In this document: positions 40,725 through 50,020 of the stretch, one piece after another
Layout: every line of letters begins with the position of its first letter
Position numbering within the stretch: the stretch's first letter is position 1
Assembly: GCA_944325835.1 (NCBI GenBank)
Contig: CALVBO010000005.1
Span: forward strand, 1-64,000
Direction: 5' to 3'
Origin: Candidatus Gastranaerophilales bacterium
GTDB lineage: Bacteria > Cyanobacteriota > Vampirovibrionia > Gastranaerophilales > Gastranaerophilaceae
DNA: 64,000 nt
Position numbers and translations under genes: made by a program
The notes under the pieces: model-generated
The model's database searches: none
The model's input: only the letters and a program-made list of their open reading frames with translations
Told to the model about the DNA's origin: nothing

Positions 40725-43124
40725 TTGAAAAAGTTTATAATCATATCCTTAATAGCGATTTCTTTTTCTACGGCAGGCGCATTTGCCGCGGAGGCCGGTA
40801 TGTTCGGCGCATTTGATGCGATGGGCGGATATGATATGTTCCCTGAAAATGCATTTCCGGAAGCTACACTTATAAAAGAGAAAAAAGAGAAATTTGTGCC
40901 GGAAGAACAACAAATTGATATGCAGGAAGGGCTTTTTAACGGAGATGAAACGGTTCAGTCTGTTATATATAATTCTGTGATGACACAGGATCCCAGAACA
41001 ATGCACATGGGCGGCATCCCGAAAAATAAAGTATATGATTCTAAAAATATTCCGGTTTTCAAAAGGACAAGAATTAAGTTATTTAACTGGCTGCGCAATA
41101 AAGAACACGAATCTTATTTGAAAGATCTGGAAAAAGAAAAGAAACAGCTTGAACAATTTGAAAAAGATTTAGAAAAAGAAAAACTTATTAACGATATTTT
41201 TTATTCCTCAAAGGAAGAAAAAGAGGCTGCTGAAAAATCACTCGAAGCACCTGCCGTTGATGATGTGAAGATTGAAGATCCACAGGCTGCACCGGATAAG
41301 CCGGATACTTCGGAAGCATCTAAGCCGGTTAAACTCAAAGGAAAATTGAAGCAAAATAAAGGCGAAAATCTGGTTGTTCTGGATGCAAAAAATATCTATT
41401 ATGTTGAGGAAAATGATGAAATAATTGCAGAAAATAACGCTGTCGTTAAGTTTCCGAAACAAAAAATTACAATGAAGGCTGATAGGTTTGTTTATATCAA
41501 TGCGGCAAACATCGTCAAAGCTATCGGTAATGTAAGGATTAATCACAGCGGCAGAGAAATTTTTTGTGATTATGTTCAGGTCAACGTTAACGAAGAAGAA
41601 ATCTCTTTTGAAAATATGAACGCTGAGTTCACTGGCACATCTGTCAAGGCGGAAAACGGTGTTTCCAGAAATAATACGTTATATCTTTATAACGGATATT
41701 TAAGTTCTGACGGCAGCAAGCGTATCGGGCTTCCATCCAGAAGACTTAAAGGTTTTAAGCCGGATGATTTGATGCCGATTAGTGAAGATGATAAATTCTT
41801 TATTCAACCTTATCTTTCAAAAGATGACACTGTTCACTTTGACACAGATAGGATTATCATTAATTCCAAGCAGGATCACGATGTTATAACCTTAAAAGAT
41901 ACTAAGATTCATTACGGGAATAATAAAGTTTTTAGAATTCCGTCTTTGACTGCATATATGGATAAGCAGCATAAGAGTTTTGAGGCTAATTATCCTGAAT
42001 TCGGCAGTATTGCACGTTTAGGTATGTTTATCGGACCCGGTATAGTCCTTGAAGTTCCGCGTGCCGGCACATTAAAATTTATTCCGTTTCTTAACTACAG
42101 AAAAGATGAACTCGGGGTCGGCGGTTCCCTGCGTTATCACGGTGCAAATAATATTACGGAATTGTCTTACGGTTCCGTATCAGATATTTTTGTAATGAAA
42201 GGGCATCAACAACTTGATGATAAACTTTCTCTTGAATACGGTATGAACTATTTCTTTGATCAGTGGTTCCTCGGCGGGATGATGCCTAAATATGCTCTGG
42301 AATTATTGTATAAAGATAGTTACCGGATACCGAGTACTTTCCGCAAGGGGCTGGATATGACGTATCAGCACCGTGCGTCTTTTGGTTATTATCACAACTC
42401 TATGTACAATATGTATGCTGAACGGTTTAAATCAGGTAATATCGGTACTTTTAGAGGCCGTTATATGGCACAAATTGAACAGGATTTGTATAAGCACATG
42501 GATGAAGAACACTTTAGAACATTCACCCTGAGTGCATTAATGCAGGGCAGTGCGGCATTATATGGTACCGGAGATACGCAGATTATCGGTCGTATGGGCT
42601 TACGTGCACATTCACAATATAAATACTGGATGCAGGATATTTCGTATTTCTTGACCGCGTGGGATGATAATACTCCTATGCAAAGATTTGATGCTTACAG
42701 ATACGGTACGTCAAGTTTACAAATCAGGGAAGCTCTGAAACTTTGTAAGTTTCTTTCTGTTGCCTGGAGCGGAACTATGTCGTTGTCTGATGACGCTTCA
42801 AACCAGAAGCTATTTCAGGAAAACGCTTTTCTGATTATTCTCGGGCCGGAGGATTTTAAATTGACTTTCGGTTATGATTTCCTGCGTAAAAGAACGTATC
42901 TCACCGTTGGTTTTTCTCTGAATACTACAGGGGCTACTTTAAAATATAAAACTCTGGAGATAAAAAATCCGGATAAGCTATCAGGCGATGACGGCGAACA
43001 GATTGTTGAACTGCAGCCGGAATTCTGGCTTATTCCGCATGAAAAAAAAGTAAAAGCTGAACCGCTGCAATATGCGCAGGTAATTAATATTAGTGAAGAT
43101 GATAACAGGGAAAGAATAGATTAA
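40725..43124 (+). CDS. LptD-like outer-membrane LPS assembly protein
   Basis: 799 aa from a TTG (MKKFIIISLIAISFSTAGAFAAE signal peptide; AAAAGG 9 bases upstream). Residues 25-210 are an unusual acidic, coiled-coil-rich insertion (SYLKDLEKEKKQLEQFEKDLEKEK). An OstA/LptA-type beta-jellyroll spans about 215-320 (LDAKNIYYVEENDEIIAENNAVVKF, KADRFVYINAANIVKAIGNVRI in parts). The remainder is beta-strand-rich, consistent with the LptD barrel. LpxI and LpxB follow in the same run, which supports a role in lipopolysaccharide export. The barrel is weakly conserved, so the name is a family-level call. Confidence 0.78.
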   Translation: MKKFIIISLIAISFSTAGAFAAEAGMFGAFDAMGGYDMFPENAFPEATLIKEKKEKFVPEEQQIDMQEGLFNGDETVQSVIYNSVMTQDPRTMHMGGIPKNKVYDSKNIPVFKRTRIKLFNWLRNKEHESYLKDLEKEKKQLEQFEKDLEKEKLINDIFYSSKEEKEAAEKSLEAPAVDDVKIEDPQAAPDKPDTSEASKPVKLKGKLKQNKGENLVVLDAKNIYYVEENDEIIAENNAVVKFPKQKITMKADRFVYINAANIVKAIGNVRINHSGREIFCDYVQVNVNEEEISFENMNAEFTGTSVKAENGVSRNNTLYLYNGYLSSDGSKRIGLPSRRLKGFKPDDLMPISEDDKFFIQPYLSKDDTVHFDTDRIIINSKQDHDVITLKDTKIHYGNNKVFRIPSLTAYMDKQHKSFEANYPEFGSIARLGMFIGPGIVLEVPRAGTLKFIPFLNYRKDELGVGGSLRYHGANNITELSYGSVSDIFVMKGHQQLDDKLSLEYGMNYFFDQWFLGGMMPKYALELLYKDSYRIPSTFRKGLDMTYQHRASFGYYHNSMYNMYAERFKSGNIGTFRGRYMAQIEQDLYKHMDEEHFRTFTLSALMQGSAALYGTGDTQIIGRMGLRAHSQYKYWMQDISYFLTAWDDNTPMQRFDAYRYGTSSLQIREALKLCKFLSVAWSGTMSLSDDASNQKLFQENAFLIILGPEDFKLTFGYDFLRKRTYLTVGFSLNTTGATLKYKTLEIKNPDKLSGDDGEQIVELQPEFWLIPHEKKVKAEPLQYAQVINISEDDNRERID

Positions 43125-43747
43125 TGGATTATAAAAAGACGGTTTCTGAATTAATATATTACGGAAAGCTTGCCGGTGAGAAAAATTTTACTCCGGGGTA
43201 TTCCGGAAATTTTTCTGCGAGGTACGGTGAAAATATAATTATCACAGCCTCGGGAACCGCAAACGGGTATTTGACGGAAGAGGATTTTGTTGTCATTGAT
43301 TTTGACGGAAATCTTATAGAGGGGAATGGTAAACCTTCCAGCGAAAAATTTTTGCATCTGGAATTTTATAAAAAACGGCCGGATGTAAATTATATTATAC
43401 ATGTTCATCCGGTGTATTTAAGCGCATTTGCGTCAAGCGGGCGGGATTTAACAGCGCCTGTTATGCCGGAAAATGTGTTTTATTTCGGAGAAATTCCGCT
43501 TGCAGAATACGGGCTTCCCGGTTCCGGCGATTTAGTTGAAAAAACAGCAAGATTTTTCAGCACCCACGACGCGGTTTTAATGGCAAATCACGGCGTAATT
43601 ATAGGCTCTGCGACCCTGCGGGATGCTTATATGAAGCTTGAACTGGCAGAGTCTTACGCGCAAACTATTGCGGTTTGTGAAGTTTTAGGCGGGGCAAAGT
43701 ACTTGACAAATGAACAAGTTAAAGAGATTATTGCATTAAAGAGTTAG
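43124..43747 (+). CDS. Class II aldolase/adducin family protein (FucA/AraD-like)
   Basis: 207 aa. GYSGNFSARYGENIIITASG, KPSSEKFLHLEFYKKRPDVNYIIHVHP with zinc ligands H93 and H95, and NHG with H156 are present, and the catalytic Glu is E74. Fuculose-phosphate and ribulose-phosphate aldolases and MtnB dehydratase share these residues, so the substrate is open. Its ATG overlaps the LptD-like stop (TAATG), and LpxI and LpxB follow, so it may serve sugar supply for the envelope; this is inference from context. Confidence 0.85.
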   Translation: MDYKKTVSELIYYGKLAGEKNFTPGYSGNFSARYGENIIITASGTANGYLTEEDFVVIDFDGNLIEGNGKPSSEKFLHLEFYKKRPDVNYIIHVHPVYLSAFASSGRDLTAPVMPENVFYFGEIPLAEYGLPGSGDLVEKTARFFSTHDAVLMANHGVIIGSATLRDAYMKLELAESYAQTIAVCEVLGGAKYLTNEQVKEIIALKS

Positions 43748-43831
43748 AAGACAGCTTGGCCGCGGGCTGGTAAGCGGTGTTTGCCAGAGGCAGACGGCGG
43801 GAACTGTTTTTCAGGAGGCATAAAAAATATT

Positions 43832-44647
43832 ATGGCAATTACATTAGATAGTAAACAAGGTTTAATAGCCGGCGACGGGCATCTGCCTGTTGAAGTGGCA
43901 AGATGCGCAAAAGAAAACGGATGTGAAGTTGTTTGTATTTCGCTTGCGGATGATAATGTTCATCAGTTGAAAAAATACTGTTCAAAAATTTATTCCTGTC
44001 ATCCGGGAGAGATTAATAAAATTGAAAAAATTTTAAAAGATGAAGGTATTAAACAGCTGACGTTTATCGGTAAAGTTCATAAACGTGTGCTTTTGCAGCT
44101 GCATAAGTTTGATTCGCGCGCCATTGAACTCCTTAAGGAAGTTGCAAGACTTAATGACGATCAGGTAATGCTTTTGATTATTCAAGAGCTTGATAAGCTG
44201 GGGATTACGGTGCTGGATCAGACGATTTTCATAAAAAATCTTATGATACCGGCAGGGGTTTTAGGCGATGTAAAACCTACAGAAGCGCAAATGCAGGATG
44301 TAAATTACGGTTTCTGGCTGGCAAAAGAAATGGGTAAAATTGATGTCGGGCAGTCGGTTGTTATTAAAGATAAAATGATTATGGCCGTAGAGGCAATTGA
44401 AGGAACGGACGTTTGTATCAAACGCGGCTGTAAGCTTGCCAAAAAAGGCGCTTCCGTAATTAAAGTTTCCAAACCGTCACAGGATAAGCGTTTTGACATC
44501 CCTGCAATCGGGTTAAGGACTTTAAAGACAATGAATAAATACAAAGCTTCTTTGATTGCGGTTGAGGCGAACGAAACTATTATTGTTAACCAGCAGGAAG
44601 TAATTGATTACGCAAATAAACACAATATTGTAATTATGGCGGTTTAA
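43832..44647 (+). CDS. lpxI: UDP-2,3-diacylglucosamine pyrophosphatase LpxI
   Basis: 271 aa. GLIAGDGHLPVEVARCAKENG at the N-terminus, IGKVHKR, the Asp-rich DDQVMLLI region, AVEAIEGTDVCIKRG and VSKPSQDKRFDIPAIGLRTL are LpxI hallmarks. It hydrolyses UDP-diacylglucosamine to lipid X in lipid A synthesis and replaces LpxH. LpxB follows 3 bp later. I start at the ATG at 43832; AGGAGG is 13 bases upstream, an unusually long spacing. The 84 bp before it are GC-rich and uninterpreted. Confidence 0.92.
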   Translation: MAITLDSKQGLIAGDGHLPVEVARCAKENGCEVVCISLADDNVHQLKKYCSKIYSCHPGEINKIEKILKDEGIKQLTFIGKVHKRVLLQLHKFDSRAIELLKEVARLNDDQVMLLIIQELDKLGITVLDQTIFIKNLMIPAGVLGDVKPTEAQMQDVNYGFWLAKEMGKIDVGQSVVIKDKMIMAVEAIEGTDVCIKRGCKLAKKGASVIKVSKPSQDKRFDIPAIGLRTLKTMNKYKASLIAVEANETIIVNQQEVIDYANKHNIVIMAV

Positions 44648-44650
44648 TTT

Positions 44651-45772
44651 ATGGTGAAACGGATTTTTATCGTAACGGGTGAACATTCAGGCGATATGCA
44701 TGCTGCAAAGGTCGTAGAAAATTTGCGCAATTCCGGCATGGATATTGAAGTTGAAGCAATTGGCGGAGAGGCGCTTGCATCTCAAGGTGTAAAACTTTTT
44801 GCAACACACGATAAAATGTCTGCAATGGGGCTTACGCCTAAAATCATTCTTGACCACCTGTTACTGGGTAAAAGGCTTGTTGATTATCTTGAAAAAGAGT
44901 ATAAGCCGGATCTGGTGCTTCTGATTGACTATGGCGCGTTTAATCTTAATATTGCAAAGTTTCTTCACCATGCAGGGATAAAGGTTTTCTATTACATTCC
45001 GCCTCAGGTCTGGGCGAGCAGAAAATGGCGCTTGAATACCATTAAAAAATATATTGATAAAGTTCTTTGTATTTTCCCGTTTGAGAAGAAAATGTATGAA
45101 GAAAAAGGAATTTCTGTTGAATACTGCGGGCATCCGCTGGTATCACAATTGCCGGCAAAAGCTGACAGAAAAGCTTTTTTTGAACGACACGGCTTTGACC
45201 CTGCAAAGAAACTTGTTTCTATTTTTCCGGGGTCAAGAACTTTTGAATTAAAGCAGCTTATGGATGTTTTTGTCGCCTCGGCAAAAGAATTGCAGCGCCT
45301 GCATCCGGATTTGCAGTTTTGTATTTCGCACGCGCCTAATTTGAAGGATGAAGTTTATAATAAGTATCTGCACGGTACGGAATTTAAAGTGATTAAGGGT
45401 GAAAACCAACAGCTGCTGAGTGTTTCGGATGCGTTAATTCTTGCCTCCGGAACGGTTGCGCTTGAGGCCGCGATTTATCAGACCCCGATGTTAATTGCCT
45501 ATCGCGGGCCGTGGTTTTTCTATCTTGTTTACCTGCTTGTACGCTGTATTAAAAGGGTTTCGCTCCCGAATATTATTGTTGATAAAGAAATCGTCAGAGA
45601 AATTATTCAGGGAAAAGTTTCTGTTCACAATATCGTTGCCGAAACAGAAAAACTTCTCTACGATAATGAATACCGGACTAATCATATCAATGATTTAGAA
45701 AAAATTAAATCTCAGCTTTCTGAAAAAATTTCTTCTGAAGAAGTTGCAAAGATTATTATTAAGAATTTGTAA
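44651..45772 (+). CDS. lpxB: Lipid-A-disaccharide synthase
   Basis: 373 aa. TGEHSGDMHAAKVV (the SGD motif), IGGEALASQGVKL, VLLIDYGAFNLNIA, YYIPPQVWASRKWR, YCGHPLV, SIFPGSRTFELKQL and ASGTVALEAA are all LpxB signatures. It couples UDP-diacyl-GlcN with lipid X at the inner membrane. With LpxI directly upstream and an LptD-like protein in the run, this shows a lipid A-bearing outer membrane. Confidence 0.96.
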   Translation: MVKRIFIVTGEHSGDMHAAKVVENLRNSGMDIEVEAIGGEALASQGVKLFATHDKMSAMGLTPKIILDHLLLGKRLVDYLEKEYKPDLVLLIDYGAFNLNIAKFLHHAGIKVFYYIPPQVWASRKWRLNTIKKYIDKVLCIFPFEKKMYEEKGISVEYCGHPLVSQLPAKADRKAFFERHGFDPAKKLVSIFPGSRTFELKQLMDVFVASAKELQRLHPDLQFCISHAPNLKDEVYNKYLHGTEFKVIKGENQQLLSVSDALILASGTVALEAAIYQTPMLIAYRGPWFFYLVYLLVRCIKRVSLPNIIVDKEIVREIIQGKVSVHNIVAETEKLLYDNEYRTNHINDLEKIKSQLSEKISSEEVAKIIIKNL

Positions 45773-45838
45773 TAAAAACGTCTTACATTCATTCTGCATA
45801 AGCAATTGCACGGAATTTTATGTTTTTATATCAGTAGT

Positions 45839-47503
45839 ATGGTAGTAAATCAGGTTAGTAATAATTTGAATACAACTTCCACTGTGAAGTTTAGCGAATT
45901 TAAGCAGCCGCAATACGGCTACTATATTCAGCCTGAGCTGAATCCGGATGATAAAATCGACAAGAAAAAACTCTGGATGAAAATCGGGTTCGGGGTTTTA
46001 ATTGCCGGTTTGACCAGTTTTGGTATAGTTAAAGCTATGCCTAAAAGCGTTATAAAGAAGTTTGATAAATTTAAAATATTCCTTGAAAAAAAGATAGAAG
46101 AAGAGTCAACAAATTCAAAAGCTGCCATATTTTACCGGACATTACTCAAAACCTCTCTAAAGGCCGGCGAAAAGTTTCAGGGAATAAATAACCTTGTGTC
46201 CTTTAAAGATTTGTGGTTTAAGCATCAGGTAACAGACAGGGTTCCTGTTGTTAAAAAAGCTTGCAATTCTATTACCGGCTGCTTTGACGATATAAGTAAA
46301 TTTACCGTTAAAGTTTATTATAATTCAATGAACAAAAAGTTTAAAAATTTGAATGAATTTTTATCTAACGTTGAACGCGAACTCGTTTTAAAAGATAAGA
46401 ACGCCTTTGTTACGGTTAACGGTCAAACAAAAACCGTAGGCGAATGGATTAAAATTCTCGGACTTAAACGTGAATCTGTAAACGGCAAGCTTAGTGAAAA
46501 CTTTTCTATGCAAAAGGTTAAAGAGCGCCGTGGAACGATGTCAGAGATAATGTCTGATCTGGAAGATAAAGTCTGGGGCGCAAGTTTTGGCAATAAAAAT
46601 AATTTCACCAAGAAAGACACCTATTTCACCTTTATTGCAGATAAATTCCTTGCGATTGATAAGGCTAATTTAGTGCAGGGCATACATAAACTAAGAAGTG
46701 AAATTTCATATAATATGTATGATAAGATTAAATCCGCTACAGACTACGTAATTCTGAATAAGCGTATGATTAACCCGAAAGATGTTGTGTCTGAAAAACT
46801 GTTCAGAGAACTTAATAAACAGCTTTCCGAACTTAAAAGTTGCGATGTCAATTCTGTCCGGTTTGAAAAACTTAAAGGAGAAATATTCGCAAATCTTGAT
46901 GCATTTAAAGAAAGTGTCACTATGGCTAAAGATGTTTATAAATATGATGATAAAATCATCGGAGCTGTCAGTGAACACAACCGTATTATAAAAGAAGTTC
47001 TTAATTCTAAGCAAAAAGGCACGCTTGATGAAATGCTTGAAATTTATAAACAACTGCTTCCGGAAAAAGAATTTAATAAACTGCAAAAAGAAATTCGCAC
47101 TGCCGTAAAATCACTTGATACCACTATTAAAATTGAAGGTGTTGAATACTTTGATAAACTCAGGGATTTAACTTTAGGCTCTGCGCCTACCGACCTTTTG
47201 ACAATATTACTGGGATTCGGGTCACTTGGTATCGGGCTTGCAAGCACAGAAGATAAAGATACACAGGCTTCTATTGCACTGAAATACGGTATCCCTGCTA
47301 TTGGAGGCATGCTGACATCAATGGTTGTGACTTCAATGCTTGTATCGGGGTTAAAATCTCATTTTGTAGGGTTTATATCCGGCTTATTGCTGAATAAAGC
47401 CGGAACATATACCGATAAACTGCGCAGAGATTATAACGCAAAACAGGCGGCTCAGCATAACCAGCAGGAACAGCAGAATAACGAACAGAAAAAAGTTTGT
47501 TAA
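45839..47503 (+). CDS. Large hypothetical membrane-associated protein (554 aa)
   Basis: Not recognised. The Asn/Ser/Thr-rich start (MVVNQVSNNLNTTSTVKFSEFKQ) is followed by one membrane helix (about 48-68, IGFGVLIAGLTSFGIV), a long basic helical region (70-440) and two Gly-rich hydrophobic helices near the C-terminus (APTDLLTILLGFGSLGIGLAS, GIPAIGGMLTSMVVTSMLVSG), ending in a Gln/Asn tail. The layout, hydrophobic hairpin near the end plus helical body, is that of translocator- or pore-like proteins, but no homology is claimed. The start at 45839 is preferred over a TTG at 45806; no strong ribosome site is seen. It follows lpxB by 66 bp. Confidence 0.65.
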   Translation: MVVNQVSNNLNTTSTVKFSEFKQPQYGYYIQPELNPDDKIDKKKLWMKIGFGVLIAGLTSFGIVKAMPKSVIKKFDKFKIFLEKKIEEESTNSKAAIFYRTLLKTSLKAGEKFQGINNLVSFKDLWFKHQVTDRVPVVKKACNSITGCFDDISKFTVKVYYNSMNKKFKNLNEFLSNVERELVLKDKNAFVTVNGQTKTVGEWIKILGLKRESVNGKLSENFSMQKVKERRGTMSEIMSDLEDKVWGASFGNKNNFTKKDTYFTFIADKFLAIDKANLVQGIHKLRSEISYNMYDKIKSATDYVILNKRMINPKDVVSEKLFRELNKQLSELKSCDVNSVRFEKLKGEIFANLDAFKESVTMAKDVYKYDDKIIGAVSEHNRIIKEVLNSKQKGTLDEMLEIYKQLLPEKEFNKLQKEIRTAVKSLDTTIKIEGVEYFDKLRDLTLGSAPTDLLTILLGFGSLGIGLASTEDKDTQASIALKYGIPAIGGMLTSMVVTSMLVSGLKSHFVGFISGLLLNKAGTYTDKLRRDYNAKQAAQHNQQEQQNNEQKKVC

Positions 47504-47531
47504 AATTTATTTTTTCGTATAAAATTAGTAT

Positions 47532-49079
47532 ATGGTAATTAAGATTAATACTGCAAGCGTAATCGGTCTGGAAGCGTTCAAAGTAGATGTTGAAATTGAT
47601 ATTGTAAACGCAATGCAGCAGGGCATTGTTATTGTCGGCCTGCCGGATACCGCAATAAATGAGGCGGCGTCACGCGTGAAATCCGCGATTAAAAATTCTG
47701 ATCTGGCGTTTCCGTCTAAAAAAATTATTGTCAACCTCGCGCCGGCGGATTTGAAAAAAGTCGGAACCCATTTTGACTTGCCCATAGCGGTCGGAATTCT
47801 GGGTGAAGAGGACGTTATTGAAAAAGAAAAATTAAAAGGTTATGCCTTTATCGGCGAACTTTCGCTTGACGGCGCTTTGAGGGGCGTTCGGGGCGTTTTG
47901 CCGCTCGTTATGGGCTTAAAAAATTTTGGAATTGAAAATGTAATCGTGCCGCAGGATAATGTAAATGAGGCGGCTCTTGTTGACGGCGTTAATATTTTTG
48001 GCGCAGCTTCTTTAAATGAGGTTGTGCACCATTTCCTTGATGAGCCGATTGCCAAAACGCAGGTGAATTTGGATAATTACTTGCAAGACGCCGCGGAAGA
48101 AGATTTCTTTTATGATTTTAAAGATGTAAAAGGCCAGCAAAAAGCCAAACGTGCAATGGAAATTGCAGCAGCCGGCGCGCATAATATGCTTATGGTCGGC
48201 TCCCCGGGTGCCGGTAAAACTCTGCTTGCCAAGTGCTTTGAATCTATTTTGCCGCCTCTGTCGCGTCAGGAAGCGCTGGAACTTACCAAAATTTATAGTA
48301 TTGCGGGGCTTTTGAGTGAGAAAAAACCGCTTATGACAAAGCGTCCGTTCAGAACTGTTCACCATACCGCGTCTGCCAACGGGATTATTGGCGGCGGGTC
48401 TAACCCTAAACCCGGAGAGATTACGCTCGCACATAGAGGTGTACTTTTCCTTGATGAAATGGTTGAATTCCCGCGTTCTGTGCTTGAAGTCCTCCGCCAG
48501 CCGCTTGAGGATTCTAAAATTGTAATCTCCCGTGCACAACATTCTGTTACCTATCCCGCAAAATTTATACTTCTTGGCGCAATGAACCCTTGTCCTTGCG
48601 GCTTTCTGGGCGATAAAGAAAAACAGTGCACCTGCTCTGAATTTCAAATAAGCCGTTATCTCTCTCGTCTATCGGGGCCGCTTCTTGACAGAATTGATTT
48701 GCAGGTAGATGTTACACGGCTTACCTCGGATGAGTTGTTGAATATGGCGCCGGCAAAAGAAACGTCTGCCGATATCCGTGCACGCGTTGTGAACGCAAGA
48801 AAAATTCAGGCTGAAAGATATAAAAATGACGGAATTTTGACCAATTCCGAACTTGATACAAAGCTAATTCGCAAATACTGTCAATTAGATAAGCAGGGGC
48901 AGGAACTGCTTAAATCCGCGGTTATAAAATATCAGCTTTCGGGCAGAAAGTATGACCGTGTTTTGAAACTTGCAAGAACAATTGCAGATCTGGACAATTC
49001 GCAGGATATCCGTACCACACACCTTATGCAGGCTTTGCAATATAGAATTTCAGAGGTCACGGAACTCGCAAATAGATAA
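47532..49079 (+). CDS. comM: YifB/ComM family Mg-chelatase-like AAA ATPase
   Basis: 515 aa, full length. The N-terminal ChlI domain (VIGLEAFKVDVEIDIV, GLPDTAINEAASRVKSAI) is followed by the AAA core with Walker A GSPGAGKT, Walker B FLDEM, HTASANGIIGGGSNPKPGEITLAHRGVLFLDE (in parts), a Cys cluster MNPCPCGFLGDKEKQCTC and a C-terminal helical domain. ComM is a branch-migration helicase that promotes recombination during natural transformation; with the type IV pilin-like genes here this is compatible with DNA uptake, though it is widespread in non-competent bacteria too. Confidence 0.94.
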   Translation: MVIKINTASVIGLEAFKVDVEIDIVNAMQQGIVIVGLPDTAINEAASRVKSAIKNSDLAFPSKKIIVNLAPADLKKVGTHFDLPIAVGILGEEDVIEKEKLKGYAFIGELSLDGALRGVRGVLPLVMGLKNFGIENVIVPQDNVNEAALVDGVNIFGAASLNEVVHHFLDEPIAKTQVNLDNYLQDAAEEDFFYDFKDVKGQQKAKRAMEIAAAGAHNMLMVGSPGAGKTLLAKCFESILPPLSRQEALELTKIYSIAGLLSEKKPLMTKRPFRTVHHTASANGIIGGGSNPKPGEITLAHRGVLFLDEMVEFPRSVLEVLRQPLEDSKIVISRAQHSVTYPAKFILLGAMNPCPCGFLGDKEKQCTCSEFQISRYLSRLSGPLLDRIDLQVDVTRLTSDELLNMAPAKETSADIRARVVNARKIQAERYKNDGILTNSELDTKLIRKYCQLDKQGQELLKSAVIKYQLSGRKYDRVLKLARTIADLDNSQDIRTTHLMQALQYRISEVTELANR

Positions 49080-49081
49080 TG

Positions 49082-49660
49082 TTAAGTATTGCTATTCGTT
49101 AATTCTTGAAATATTCCGTCGTTATAATAACTATCAATTGCGCTGAATGGAAGTACCTCGCCGCCGAATTCTTTTCTTACCTTCGCCAGAACTCCCTGAA
49201 TTTTTGAGCGCGGAACATAATCAATTTTTGTCACAACTGTCATTACCGGCAGGTTATACGCCATAACCCATTCACGCATTTGCCGGTCATTATTTTGAAC
49301 CCCATGCCGTCCGTCAACAAGCTGTATAAGGCTTTTTATCTGTTTTCGCTCAAGCAGATATTCTTCCAGATATTTCTGCCACCTGTTTTGTGCTTCTTTG
49401 GAAACTTTTGCGTAACCGTACCCCGGAAGATCCGCTATCATAAATGTATCTGAAAAGTTAAAAAAGTTAATAAGACGCGTTTTGCCGGGCGTGTTAGAGG
49501 TTTTTGCAAGTTTTTTTTGATTGGCAAGCCCGTTAATAAACGAGGATTTCCCGACATTTGAACGCCCTAAAAGCGCAAACTCCGGTAAATCCGTTTCCGG
49601 ACATTGTGAGAGCATTTCAGCGCTTTTTAAAAATTTTGCCTGCATGAATTTCTGTGTCAT
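49082..49660 (-). CDS. engB: Ribosome biogenesis GTPase EngB/YsxC
   Basis: 192 aa. G1 GRSNVGKSSF, G2 TPGKTRLINFF, G3 DLPGYGYAKV, G4 TKID and G5 FSAID are intact. It binds GTP and assists 50S subunit assembly. It converges on comM with 2 bp between stops. A small gene (86 aa) lies 11 bp upstream in the same direction. Confidence 0.95.
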   Translation of the reverse strand: MTQKFMQAKFLKSAEMLSQCPETDLPEFALLGRSNVGKSSFINGLANQKKLAKTSNTPGKTRLINFFNFSDTFMIADLPGYGYAKVSKEAQNRWQKYLEEYLLERKQIKSLIQLVDGRHGVQNNDRQMREWVMAYNLPVMTVVTKIDYVPRSKIQGVLAKVRKEFGGEVLPFSAIDSYYNDGIFQELTNSNT

Positions 49661-49671
49661 TCATCCCCGTC

Positions 49672-49932
49672 TTATTTTGATTTCAATGCTTTTGATTGCT
49701 TTTCTTTTATACGTTTTTTATGGAGAACTGTCTGGAATAAATTGTACATTCTTTCGCTGTCAACAACGGTAATTTGAGCCTTTTTTTCAACAATATCAAC
49801 ATTTACAGAGGGCTTACTGCCAAAAATATTTGACTGAATATTTACAAGTTTAAAGAGTCCTTCTGTCAAGATACTCAGTGGTTCACGCCAAAAAAGGTCA
49901 AATGATTTATTTACATCAAATTTTTTATTCAT
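49672..49932 (-). CDS. Small hypothetical protein (86 aa)
   Basis: GGAGTAA precedes the ATG. The sequence has an aromatic N-terminal half (FDLFWREPLSILTEGLFKLVNIQSNIFG), a beta segment (SVNVDIVEKKAQITVVDSERMYNLFQ) and a very basic tail (HKKRIKEKQSKALKSK). Probably a nucleic-acid- or membrane-surface-binding protein by charge, but I recognise no family. It is probably co-transcribed with engB. Confidence 0.65.
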   Translation of the reverse strand: MNKKFDVNKSFDLFWREPLSILTEGLFKLVNIQSNIFGSKPSVNVDIVEKKAQITVVDSERMYNLFQTVLHKKRIKEKQSKALKSK

Positions 49933-50020
49933 TTACTCCTTAGCTCCTTACAAATATTTGCAACTGTTATAAAACAATTGCAAATACTGTATGTTTATTA
50001 ATATCTCTTTGGCAGCCTCA

